Assembly (NCBI GenBank): GCA_009928665.1
Contig: SACF01000002.1
Coordinates: 62,001-126,000 of the forward strand
DNA from: Alphaproteobacteria bacterium
Lineage (GTDB): Bacteria; Bacteroidota; Bacteroidia; Bacteroidales; FEN-979
DNA: 64,000 nucleotides
Direction: 5' to 3'
Shown here one piece after another: positions 1 through 7,917 of this stretch. Under the pieces are notes generated by a model. That model made no database searches. It was given only the letters and a program-made list of their open reading frames with translations, and was not told the origin of the DNA. Made by a program: the position numbers and the translations under genes. How positions within the stretch are numbered: the stretch's first letter is position 1; every line of letters begins with the position of its first letter.

Positions 1-165
1 GTAGGAACCCCGGCCGTTACCACGCGTGGGTTGAAAGAGAAGGATATGCCCAAGATCGTGAACCTGATCGATGAAGTAATCAGCGACATTGAAAACGAAG
101 CAAAGATCCTCAAAGTCAGGAAAAAAGTTAACGATATGATGGCTGATCTTCCGCTTTTTGCCTGA
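1..165 (+). CDS. glyA: Serine hydroxymethyltransferase, 3' end only
   Basis: This is the C-terminal 54 codons of a gene that begins before the window. The frame opens with [10 protein letters not shown], the glycine-rich segment near the C-terminus of serine hydroxymethyltransferases, and ends in a charged helix and PLFA before TGA at 163-165. The enzyme interconverts serine and glycine with tetrahydrofolate in the cytoplasm, using pyridoxal phosphate. The PLP lysine and the rest of the active site lie outside the window, so the call rests on the C-terminal motif. sixA begins 44 bases downstream on the same strand. Confidence 0.85.
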   Translation, partial: VGTPAVTTRGLKEKDMPKIVNLIDEVISDIENEAKILKVRKKVNDMMADLPLFA

Positions 166-208
166 TGTCTCATTAAATCCGACCGATCCCTGTAAAAGTC
201 TCCCAAAG

Positions 209-703
209 ATGAAAACGCTCTATCTGGTCCGACATGCCAAATCCTCGTGGGAAGAGCCAGGTATTCCGGATTCCGAACGAAATCTCACAACCAAGGGCAT
301 TGTGAAGACCGGTAAAATTGTCGGGTTTTTACGGCAGCGGAACACGTCCGTCGGGATCCTGGTGTCAAGTCCGGCACGCAGGGCACTCGAAACCGCCAGG
401 ATCCTGGCCGACGGACTGGGGTACCCGGTGTCGGGGATCAGGACGGAGCGCAGGATTTATGATGGATCGTACGACCGGATCCTCGACATTATCTATGGAA
501 CCCCGAATGACCTGTCGTCACTCATGATTGTAGGCCATAACCCCACGCTGACCAACCTGGCGAATCTGTTTCTCCATCCCGGGATCGAGAATATGCCCAC
601 CTCCTGTGTGATCGCCTTGTCGTTCAATGTTGACGCATGGGAGGAGATCCCTGCTGCTGAGGCGATCCGGGAATTTATCGTATTTCCCAAAATGCTGAAG
701 TAG
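209..703 (+). CDS. sixA: SixA-type histidine phosphatase
   Basis: A 164-residue member of the phosphoglycerate mutase-like (histidine phosphatase) superfamily. It starts MKTLYLVRHAKSSW with the catalytic His at residue 9 in the RHA motif, and the second catalytic His is in VGHNP at residue 110. Size and motifs fit SixA, which in E. coli removes phosphate from phosphohistidine of phosphotransfer proteins; the target here is unknown. The open frame extends back to a TTG at 158 inside glyA, but ATG 209 starts exactly where family homology begins. The stop at 701-703 is followed at once by the ATG of ppk1, so the two genes are probably cotranscribed and translationally coupled. Confidence 0.88.
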   Translation: MKTLYLVRHAKSSWEEPGIPDSERNLTTKGIVKTGKIVGFLRQRNTSVGILVSSPARRALETARILADGLGYPVSGIRTERRIYDGSYDRILDIIYGTPNDLSSLMIVGHNPTLTNLANLFLHPGIENMPTSCVIALSFNVDAWEEIPAAEAIREFIVFPKMLK

Positions 704-2782
704 ATGGCGTCAAAAGAGAAATTACCGATTCTGAACCGCGATCTCAACTGGCTTCACTTCAACGGAAGGGTATTGCAGGAGGCGGCAGATCCGAGGAATC
801 CGTTGCTTGAGCGGCTCAAGTTCCTGGGAATTTTCTCCAACAACCGGGATGAGTTTTTCAGGGTCCGCGTTGCCACCCTGAACAGGTTGCTGAAAGTGGA
901 ACGATCCCGTTACGACACGCCCGTAAATCCCAGGAAAGCCCTGAAAGAGATCGGCCAGGTTGTACAGGCCCAGGAAAAGGAATTTCAACAGATCTATGAA
1001 TCGATTGTAGGTGAACTGGCCTCTCACAATATTTTTATCATCAATGAACACCAGATCACCAGTACACAGGGAACATTCATCCGGAAATATTTCCAGGAAA
1101 AGATTCGTGTCTGCCTGTTCCCGATCATGATCAGCAGCCTGAGGGACATCTCCTCTCTGCGTGATAAATCCATCTACCTGGCGGTTGTTCTCGGGCGAAA
1201 GGATAAGGCTTTGAAGGAGGATCATGCACTGATCGAAGTGCCGACCAAGACCCTGTCGCGCTTCCTGATCCTGCCTCCCGAAGGATCCAAAAGATTCATC
1301 ATCCTGTTGGATGACATCATCCGGTACTGTCTGTCGGATATTTTTTCGGTGTTCGGATACGACACATTCAGCGCTTACACGGTAAAAGTGACCCGTGATG
1401 CTGAAATTGATATCGATACCGATGTCTCAAAGAGTTTTCTCGAAGTGATGACCGAGAGTCTGAAACAACGAAAAAGAGGCATACCGGTAAGATTTGTTTA
1501 CGACCAATCGATTCCCCAGGACCTGTTGCGGATCATCACCAAAAGGCTTGAAATCACGAAAGATGACCCCATCAGGGGCGGTGGGAGGTATCACAATTTC
1601 AAGGATTTCATGGGTTTCCCAAATCTCGATCACCGGGAACTGGAATACGAGCCACTCATCCCCCTTGGGCATAAAGATCTGCCTCAAAACAGGAGTATTC
1701 TTTCATCGATCCGGAAAAAAGATATCCTGCTCCACTACCCGTACCAGTCGTTCCAGTATATCATAGATCTTTTGCGGGAAGTCTCCATTGATCCCAGGGT
1801 GCGTTCGATCAAGATGACCATTTACAGGGCAGCCAGGAATTCAAGCGTGATCAATGCCTTGATTAATGCTGCGCGGAATGGCAAGTATGTTACGGTTTTC
1901 ATGGAACTTCAGGCCCGTTTCGATGAAGAAGCCAACATTTACTGGAGCGAGCGTTTGCGGGAAGAGGGCGTTAAGGTCATTCACAGTATCCCCGGATTCA
2001 AGGTACATTGCAAACTGATCCTGATCCGGCGCAAGGAAAACAACAGCAACGTCTATTTTTCATTTCTGGGAACGGGAAATTTTAACGAAGATACAGCCCG
2101 TGTTTACGCAGATGTCAGCCTCCTTACGACAAATCAGAAAATATGTGCCGATGTCGTGAATGCTTTTCACCTGATGGAAGAGAACTACCGGCCCTTTAAA
2201 TTCAAGACACTGGTGGTAGCCCCGTTCAACATGCGGAATTTCTACATCAAACTTTTGAACCGGGAGATCAAAAACGCCCTCGGAGGCAAGGAGGCCTGGG
2301 CCATCATCAAACTAAACAGCCTGGTCGACAGCATCATGGTGAAAAAACTCTACAAAGCAAGCCAGGCCGGTGTGAAAATCAAACTGATCATCCGGGGTAT
2401 ATGCACCCTCGTTCCCGGACTACCCGGGATCAGTGAGAACATTGAAGCCATCAGCATTGTTGACCGTTTTTTGGAACACGCCCGGGTGATTGTCTTCTGC
2501 AACGGAGGGAATCATCAATACTTTATCACATCCGCCGACTGGATGGTTCGAAATTTCGATAACCGGATCGAAGTGGCAACGCCGATTTTTGATCCCGGGA
2601 TCAGAGAACAATTGCGGACGATGCTGCAAATTCAGTTATCCGACAACGTAAAGGCACGCATCATCGGCCCCGGTGAGCCAAACATTTACAAAAAGAACGA
2701 CAGCCCGCCCTATCGTTCCCAGGTTGAAATTTACAACCATCTGAAAAAGGAGCTGGAATCCGCATCCGAATCAACGTTCTGA
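704..2782 (+). CDS. ppk1: Polyphosphate kinase 1
   Basis: This 692-residue protein matches PPK1 over its whole length (E. coli PPK1 is 688). PPK1 reversibly transfers the ATP gamma-phosphate onto inorganic polyphosphate at the inner face of the membrane. The N-terminal domain opens with LNRDLNWLHFNGRVLQEA. The autophosphorylated His falls at residue 435 in KVHCKL, and the second catalytic His at residue 592 in LEHARV, both at the numbering used for the E. coli enzyme. GTGNFNE and SADWMVRN of the two phospholipase D-like C-terminal domains are intact. It follows sixA with no intergenic base and precedes a DivIC-like gene by 15 bases. Confidence 0.97.
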   Translation: MASKEKLPILNRDLNWLHFNGRVLQEAADPRNPLLERLKFLGIFSNNRDEFFRVRVATLNRLLKVERSRYDTPVNPRKALKEIGQVVQAQEKEFQQIYESIVGELASHNIFIINEHQITSTQGTFIRKYFQEKIRVCLFPIMISSLRDISSLRDKSIYLAVVLGRKDKALKEDHALIEVPTKTLSRFLILPPEGSKRFIILLDDIIRYCLSDIFSVFGYDTFSAYTVKVTRDAEIDIDTDVSKSFLEVMTESLKQRKRGIPVRFVYDQSIPQDLLRIITKRLEITKDDPIRGGGRYHNFKDFMGFPNLDHRELEYEPLIPLGHKDLPQNRSILSSIRKKDILLHYPYQSFQYIIDLLREVSIDPRVRSIKMTIYRAARNSSVINALINAARNGKYVTVFMELQARFDEEANIYWSERLREEGVKVIHSIPGFKVHCKLILIRRKENNSNVYFSFLGTGNFNEDTARVYADVSLLTTNQKICADVVNAFHLMEENYRPFKFKTLVVAPFNMRNFYIKLLNREIKNALGGKEAWAIIKLNSLVDSIMVKKLYKASQAGVKIKLIIRGICTLVPGLPGISENIEAISIVDRFLEHARVIVFCNGGNHQYFITSADWMVRNFDNRIEVATPIFDPGIREQLRTMLQIQLSDNVKARIIGPGEPNIYKKNDSPPYRSQVEIYNHLKKELESASESTF

Positions 2783-2797
2783 TTGAGAAACTGAACC

Positions 2798-3115
2798 ATG
2801 GAAATCATAAAAAAAATCTTGCGGTTTCTTCTCAATAAATATTTTCTTACCACCACCGCCTTTATTGTGTGGCTGGTGTTTTTCGACAGCAACAATCTGG
2901 TCACCCGCAACAAATTGCAGCAAAAACTTGACGGGTTAAACCAGGAAAAACAATTTTATCTGCAGGAGATCCGAAAGGATTCCACGCTGACCCGTCAACT
3001 TCTTGAAGACAGTCTCCGCCTTGAAAAATTCGCGCGCGAGCAATTCCTGATGAAAAAGGAAGGGGAAGATCTTTACCTGGTCATTGATACTACTGAGGAT
3101 CCACATCCGGAATGA
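2798..3115 (+). CDS. DivIC/FtsB-like septum formation initiator
   Basis: A 105-residue bitopic membrane protein: a short basic cytoplasmic tail, one membrane segment at about residues 14-30 (TTTAFIVWLVFF), a coiled coil to about residue 75 and a C-terminal FAREQFLMKKEGED segment. This is the layout of the FtsB/DivIC family, which joins FtsL and FtsQ/DivIB in the divisome and helps activate septal peptidoglycan synthesis. KFAREQFLMKK resembles the conserved C-terminal motif of the Bacteroidetes members. It probably belongs to the sixA-ppk1 transcription unit. Its last 26 bases overlap the 3' end of priA on the other strand. Confidence 0.85.
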   Translation: MEIIKKILRFLLNKYFLTTTAFIVWLVFFDSNNLVTRNKLQQKLDGLNQEKQFYLQEIRKDSTLTRQLLEDSLRLEKFAREQFLMKKEGEDLYLVIDTTEDPHPE

Positions 3116-5588
3116 TCCGGACCGACCGGGCGGCCGGCCTCTTTTGAAAGTCACCCAATATCGTCATGAGCTTTTCTTTCATCATAACCAGTGATGGCTC
3201 CCGTTCGATCTTGAGCAGGATGTTCTTAATGTAGTAGTTCATGATGCGCGATACCATCGGAAATTCAGGACCCAGAACCCGTTTCCCGAATTGTTGCCTC
3301 AGCATCGTGGCCAGTTCATCGGCAGCCCTGTTGAGCGCACCGGCATCCCGGTGTTTCAATTTTATCTGGATCAGCCGGTAATAGGGTGGATAACGGAATT
3401 TCTGCCGCTCGGCGATCTGTTGGCGGAACATTGCCAGGTAGTTGTGGCTCACAACATCCCGAATGATCATGTGTTCCGGGTTATAGGATTGGATCACAAC
3501 CTTACCCTGCTTTCCTTTGCGCCCTGACCGGCCGCTTACCTGTGCCATCAACTGATAAGCCCGCTCGGCAGAACGGAAGTCGGGATAATTCAGCATGTTA
3601 TCGGCATTTAAGATACAAACGAGGCTCACATGGTCAAAGTCAAGCCCTTTGGTGACCATCTGGGTACCCACCAGAATATCCACTTTCCCCTCCTGAAAAT
3701 CTTCGATGATTTTCTGGTGTGAATTTTTGCTCCGGGTAGTGTCCAGATCCATCCGTGAGATCACAGCGTCGGGGAAAATCACGCCCAATTCTTCTTCCAC
3801 TTTTTCCGTGCCGAAGCCCCTCATCCTGATATTCGTCCCATGACAATCGGGACATTGTTCAGGGATTTTACTGACATACCCGCAGTAATGGCACCGCAAC
3901 TGGTTGATCTTTTTATGATAGACGAGGGTCACATCGCAGAATTTACAAGCAGGCATCCAATGGCAGAGATCACACTCGAGCCGAAGTGAAAATCCCCTTC
4001 TGTTCTGGAATATGATCACCTGCTCCTTCCGTGAGAGGGTTGCTTCGATTTCTTCAAGAAGAACCGTTGAGAAGTGGCTCTTCATCATTCCGATACGGTG
4101 CGCCTCCTTCAGATTGATAACCTGTACAGCAGGGAGTTCCAGTTTCCCGTATCGTTCGGTCAGTTCCACCAGGGCATATTTTCCCGAAAGGGCATTGAAA
4201 TAGCTCTCCACCGAAGGGGTGGCAGAGCCCAGCAATGCTTTTGCTCCATGTAAGCGGGCCAGGTAAAGGGCAGCGTCGCGGCCGTGGTACCTCGGTGCGG
4301 GATCGTACTGTTTGAAGGAGGAATCGTGCTCCTCATCAACGATGACCAGTCCCAGGTTCGAAAACGGCAAAAACAAAGCCGAGCGGGCGCCCAGCACGAT
4401 GTCGTACCTTTGTTCGCCCGGACGGGCTTCCGGTCCCTGGTGTAGTACCGAATGCCAGACTTCGACGCGTTCATGATGGTTAAACCGTGAATGGTAAATG
4501 CCAACCCGGGCTCCGAAATATTTACGCAGCCGGTTAATTATCTGAGCCGTGAGCGCTATTTCAGGCAGCATGAAGAGCACCTGTTTACCCTGGCTGATCG
4601 TTTCCTGGATCAGTTTAATATACAGTTCCGTTTTACCGCTCGAGGTAACACCGTGAAGAAGCACCACATCCCGGGTTTTAAATTCGGCCCGGATTGCATC
4701 CAGTGTTTTTTCCTGAACTTCTGAAAGCTCAATGGATTCCACAGGTTTTTCAGCCACTTCCGGAGCGAACCGGCTAACCATCCGGTGATACCGTTCGAGA
4801 ATCCCCTTCCCGATCAGCCCGTCGAGCGAGGTTTGTCCTCCCCCGGATTGTTTCAGCAGCTCTTTTTGGCTGACCTCCTTTAAATTGCCGGCTCCGAACC
4901 CGGAAATCCTCAGCAGCGTCATCAGAATATCCGATTGTTTGCGGGCGCTTTTTTCAAGCCGGGAGAAAAGACCGGTCAGCAAATCTTCCTGTTCCGAATA
5001 GGGAGGGCACAGCCTTAAAAAAGGTTCAAGCTTCGGTTTGTAAGGATCGGTAAGCTCTTCATCGGAAACGATGACTCCGAGGTCGATGAGTGATTTGATC
5101 ACCGGAATGGTTTTCTGAAGTTCCAGGATCTTCGAAACTTCGGATACCGCGATGACTTTTCGGTGATGCAACGCCTCCACGAGGATCACCTGACGTTCAT
5201 TCAGAACAGAGAGATCTGCATTAAAAGCCGGATTCAACGCGATCTTTGACTCGCTGGCCAGTTTCAGTGCGGCCGGTAATGCAGCATTCATGACTTCGCC
5301 GGCCGTGCACAAGTAATAATCGGCCAGCCATTTCCAGAAATCCATCTGAACAGGCCTGACAACCGGCTCCTGGTCGAGTATGGAGAGTATATACTTCGGC
5401 GTTCTTCCGGGAGGCTGATCATGCACCTTCAGGACAAGGGCTGTATAAATTTTTCGGCTCCCGAACTGGACAACCACACGGATCCCCGGACTGATCTGAT
5501 CGTTCAGTTCAAAAGGCACCCGGTAGGTAAAAGTGCCGCTTACCGGTAAGGGCAGCAGCACGTCAGCAAATAAAGTGATCCGTTCCAA
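3090..5588 (-). CDS. priA: Primosomal replication restart helicase PriA
   Basis: An 832-residue SF2 helicase that recognises abandoned replication forks and reloads the replicative helicase. The order is PriA-type: an N-terminal DNA-binding domain beginning ITLFADVLLPLPVSGTFTYRVP, Walker A GVTSSGKTELY near residue 315, the DEEH box, and a zinc-binding insertion with eight cysteines (CDLC, CKFC, CHYC, CPDC pairs) followed by a C-terminal helicase lobe containing VGTQMVTKGLDF and QVSGRSGR. It lies 17 bases downstream of pfkA on the same strand, so cotranscription is likely. The two converging genes share 26 bases at their 3' ends. Confidence 0.97.
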   Translation of the reverse strand: MERITLFADVLLPLPVSGTFTYRVPFELNDQISPGIRVVVQFGSRKIYTALVLKVHDQPPGRTPKYILSILDQEPVVRPVQMDFWKWLADYYLCTAGEVMNAALPAALKLASESKIALNPAFNADLSVLNERQVILVEALHHRKVIAVSEVSKILELQKTIPVIKSLIDLGVIVSDEELTDPYKPKLEPFLRLCPPYSEQEDLLTGLFSRLEKSARKQSDILMTLLRISGFGAGNLKEVSQKELLKQSGGGQTSLDGLIGKGILERYHRMVSRFAPEVAEKPVESIELSEVQEKTLDAIRAEFKTRDVVLLHGVTSSGKTELYIKLIQETISQGKQVLFMLPEIALTAQIINRLRKYFGARVGIYHSRFNHHERVEVWHSVLHQGPEARPGEQRYDIVLGARSALFLPFSNLGLVIVDEEHDSSFKQYDPAPRYHGRDAALYLARLHGAKALLGSATPSVESYFNALSGKYALVELTERYGKLELPAVQVINLKEAHRIGMMKSHFSTVLLEEIEATLSRKEQVIIFQNRRGFSLRLECDLCHWMPACKFCDVTLVYHKKINQLRCHYCGYVSKIPEQCPDCHGTNIRMRGFGTEKVEEELGVIFPDAVISRMDLDTTRSKNSHQKIIEDFQEGKVDILVGTQMVTKGLDFDHVSLVCILNADNMLNYPDFRSAERAYQLMAQVSGRSGRKGKQGKVVIQSYNPEHMIIRDVVSHNYLAMFRQQIAERQKFRYPPYYRLIQIKLKHRDAGALNRAADELATMLRQQFGKRVLGPEFPMVSRIMNYYIKNILLKIEREPSLVMMKEKLMTILGDFQKRPAARSVRIIPDVDPQ

Positions 5589-5605
5589 AGAAAAAGGAAT
5601 TGCTT

Positions 5606-6586
5606 TTACAGCGCCAGGATGCGCGACATCTCGAGCATCTCCTTGTTGATATCTTTCGTGTGTTTGATAGCCTTTTCAAAAGGTGTAAAAGTTACGACCT
5701 TATCGATAATCCCCGCCATCGCATCCCGATGTCCATCCAACAAACCTTTCACAGCCAGAAATCCCAGAGAACTGGCCAGAACCCGGTCATAGGCGCTGGG
5801 GGAACCTCCCCGCTGAATATGGCCCAGAATGGTAACCCGGGTGTCGATTTCCGGAATTTTCTCTTTGACCTTTTTAGCAACTTCATAGGCGCCACCCATG
5901 TCATCTCCTTCGGCAACAATCACGATTCCGGAGGTTTTGTTCTTTCTCCAGTCATGGCGCAGAAGCCGGGCAAGGTTATCGATGTAAGTCGTCGTCTCCG
6001 GTACCAGGATAAACTCTGCGCCGCAGGCGATACCACTCCGGAGGGCAATAAATCCCGCATCCCGTCCCATCACCTCCAGGAAAAAGAGGCGTTCGTGCGA
6101 AGTGGCAGTATCCCGGATCTTGTCGGCAGCCTCAACAACGGTGTTTATGGCCGTATCGTAACCGATTGTGGAGTCGGTCCCGAAGAGGTCGTTGTCGATG
6201 GTGCCGGGTAATCCGATGATCGGAAAATCAAATTCCTTGTTAAAGACCGAAGCCCCCGTGAAGGTACCATTCCCTCCGATTGCGACCAAAGCATCGATGT
6301 TATGCTCCTTTAGGTTGTTAAACGCCTGCAAACGGCCCTGGTATCCCATAAACCTTTTGCTGCGTGCGGTTTTCAGAATAGTTCCCCCCCGCTGGATGAT
6401 GTTGGAAACCGAATGGCTGTACATCTGCTCGATGTGGTTATCAATCAATCCTTCATAACCGCGGTAAATGCCGTAGACATCGAGGCCGCAGAAAATGGCC
6501 GTACGAACGACCGCCCTGATGGCGGCATTCATCCCCGGGGAGTCGCCCCCAGAAGTCATAACTCCGATTTTGGTGATGTGTGACAT
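5606..6586 (-). CDS. pfkA: 6-phosphofructokinase
   Basis: A 326-residue group A phosphofructokinase making fructose 1,6-bisphosphate in glycolysis. TSGGDSPGMNAAIRAV near the N-terminus, PGTIDNDLFGTDSTIGYDTA with the catalytic TIDND, and the substrate-binding MGRDAGF are all present. The two positions that usually separate ATP from pyrophosphate users (104 and 124 in E. coli numbering) are both Gly, which points to ATP. The residue equivalent to Asp103, which contacts Mg-ATP, is Asn here (IGGNGTFTGA, residue 106; the codon is AAT). Whether this lowers activity or is a lineage variant is unknown. A TACCTTTG -7 box lies just upstream. Confidence 0.95.
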   Translation of the reverse strand: MSHITKIGVMTSGGDSPGMNAAIRAVVRTAIFCGLDVYGIYRGYEGLIDNHIEQMYSHSVSNIIQRGGTILKTARSKRFMGYQGRLQAFNNLKEHNIDALVAIGGNGTFTGASVFNKEFDFPIIGLPGTIDNDLFGTDSTIGYDTAINTVVEAADKIRDTATSHERLFFLEVMGRDAGFIALRSGIACGAEFILVPETTTYIDNLARLLRHDWRKNKTSGIVIVAEGDDMGGAYEVAKKVKEKIPEIDTRVTILGHIQRGGSPSAYDRVLASSLGFLAVKGLLDGHRDAMAGIIDKVVTFTPFEKAIKHTKDINKEMLEMSRILAL

Positions 6587-6603
6587 GGGTTTTACTTAAA
6601 ATG

Positions 6604-6611
6604 CAAAGGTA
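6604..6611 (-). promoter_or_regulatory. -7 box upstream of pfkA
   Basis: On the minus strand this reads TACCTTTG, a full match to the Bacteroidetes TAnnTTTG -7 consensus. It would start transcription about 10 bases before the pfkA ATG. No TTTG -33 box stands at the usual 19-base spacing. It lies within the short gap after the THUMP methyltransferase gene, so pfkA-priA may be transcribed independently of that gene. Confidence 0.5.
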
Positions 6612-6617
6612 CTCATT

Positions 6618-7793
6618 TTATGGCAAGGTGCCTCCCCTTCCCGGGTTGTGACCTTTCTTACCCTCAAACAGATCGAACTTCATGAACCTGCATTCGAGCG
6701 GTCCGTTAAAGATGGTTATTTTCCGGGATGGGCGAAGCCCGACAAATTTCAGGGCTTCCAGGTCGGACGATATCAGCCAGGCCGTATACCCGGCATATTT
6801 CCGTTTCATCACATTACCGATCATCTTATAAAATGCCACGGAATCATCCAGTTTCAACCGTTCATCATAGGGCGGATTCGAGATGATGAACCCCTTTTCG
6901 AAGGGAGGCGCCGAATCTTCGAATGAAATTGTTTCCAACCTGATCTCCTCCTTCAAACCCGTGAGCTGCAGGTTTTCCGTCGCCGACATAATAGCCCGTG
7001 AAGCCCGGTCAAATCCGGCAATCTGAATACCCGTCGTCGTGATCCGGGCATCACTGGCTTTCCGGACCTCTTCCCACAGCGCGTTGTCGTAATCCCTCCA
7101 GGTCATAAAGCCATAGTCCTTCCGGAAATACCCGGCGGGAATCTGTTTTGCCAGCATCGCTGCTTCAATCAGGATGGTACCAGATCCGCACATCGGGTCC
7201 AGCAAGGGGAATTCGGGCGACCATCCCGACAACCTGATCAACCCTGCTGCCAGCACTTCATTGATCGGGGCCGGGCCGGCGCTCTTCCGGTAGCCCCGGC
7301 GGTGCAGCGACTGGCCTGATGAATCAACCGAAACGGTACAAAGATCCCTGAAAAGGTGCACGTTAATTTTTAAATCCGGATGATCCAGATCGACCGACGG
7401 CCGTTTTCCCCCGATTTGACGGAAACGGTCTGCAATGGCATCCTTCGCCCGCTGTGCAACAAACTGCGAATTGGTAAAAACCGTGTAAGAGATCACGGCA
7501 TCGATCGCAAAGGTTTGGCCGACATCCATGACTGCTTCCCACGGGTAAGCATTTATCTGCTCATAAAGCGTATCCTGATCCCCGATCTCGAAATGAAACA
7601 GGGGTTTCAATATCCGCAGCGCAGTCCGGCAAAGGTAGTTTACTCGATACATCGTCGCCTTGTCCCCTGTAAAGGATACTGCACGGTTCAACACCATCAC
7701 ATCCGGGACTCCCAGGAGGGTCAGTTCTTCGGCCAGCACCGGTTCAAGACCCGACACAGTCTTGGCAATCAGGGGAAAAGTCTTCTCATCCAT
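6618..7793 (-). CDS. THUMP-domain rRNA/tRNA guanine-N2 methyltransferase (RlmL N-terminal-like)
   Basis: A 391-residue class I S-adenosylmethionine-dependent RNA methyltransferase. An N-terminal THUMP RNA-binding domain covers about residues 5-165. The methyltransferase domain has LLDPMCGSGTILIEAAM (motif I, SAM binding) and the catalytic NPPY in FIISNPPYDERL. This architecture matches the N-terminal half of RlmL and the stand-alone YpsC/RlmL-like proteins that make m2G in rRNA. The exact target base cannot be read from the sequence. It stands first in a minus-strand series with pfkA and priA, although pfkA has its own -7 box. Confidence 0.9.
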   Translation of the reverse strand: MDEKTFPLIAKTVSGLEPVLAEELTLLGVPDVMVLNRAVSFTGDKATMYRVNYLCRTALRILKPLFHFEIGDQDTLYEQINAYPWEAVMDVGQTFAIDAVISYTVFTNSQFVAQRAKDAIADRFRQIGGKRPSVDLDHPDLKINVHLFRDLCTVSVDSSGQSLHRRGYRKSAGPAPINEVLAAGLIRLSGWSPEFPLLDPMCGSGTILIEAAMLAKQIPAGYFRKDYGFMTWRDYDNALWEEVRKASDARITTTGIQIAGFDRASRAIMSATENLQLTGLKEEIRLETISFEDSAPPFEKGFIISNPPYDERLKLDDSVAFYKMIGNVMKRKYAGYTAWLISSDLEALKFVGLRPSRKITIFNGPLECRFMKFDLFEGKKGHNPGRGGTLP

Positions 7794-7872
7794 CTATCCA
7801 TGTGTTTCGGGATCCAACAGATGCTGCCATCCCGGTTTTTCTGCGGAAAGGTACAAATATTTTCAGGGTCTT

Positions 7873-7902
7873 TTTGGATTCTTCAGAGGTTTCTTATCTT
7901 TG
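7873..7902 (+). promoter_or_regulatory. -33/-7 promoter of the DUF5686 gene
   Basis: TTTG at 7873-7876 and TATCTTTG at 7895-7902 are separated by 18 bases, close to the Bacteroidetes TTTG-N19-TAnnTTTG promoter. Transcription would start near 7909, about nine bases before ATG 7918. This supports 7918 as the start, because the longer open frame reaching back to 7660 runs through the promoter and into the opposing gene. Confidence 0.6.
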
Positions 7903-7917
7903 AAAAAATCAACTTCT

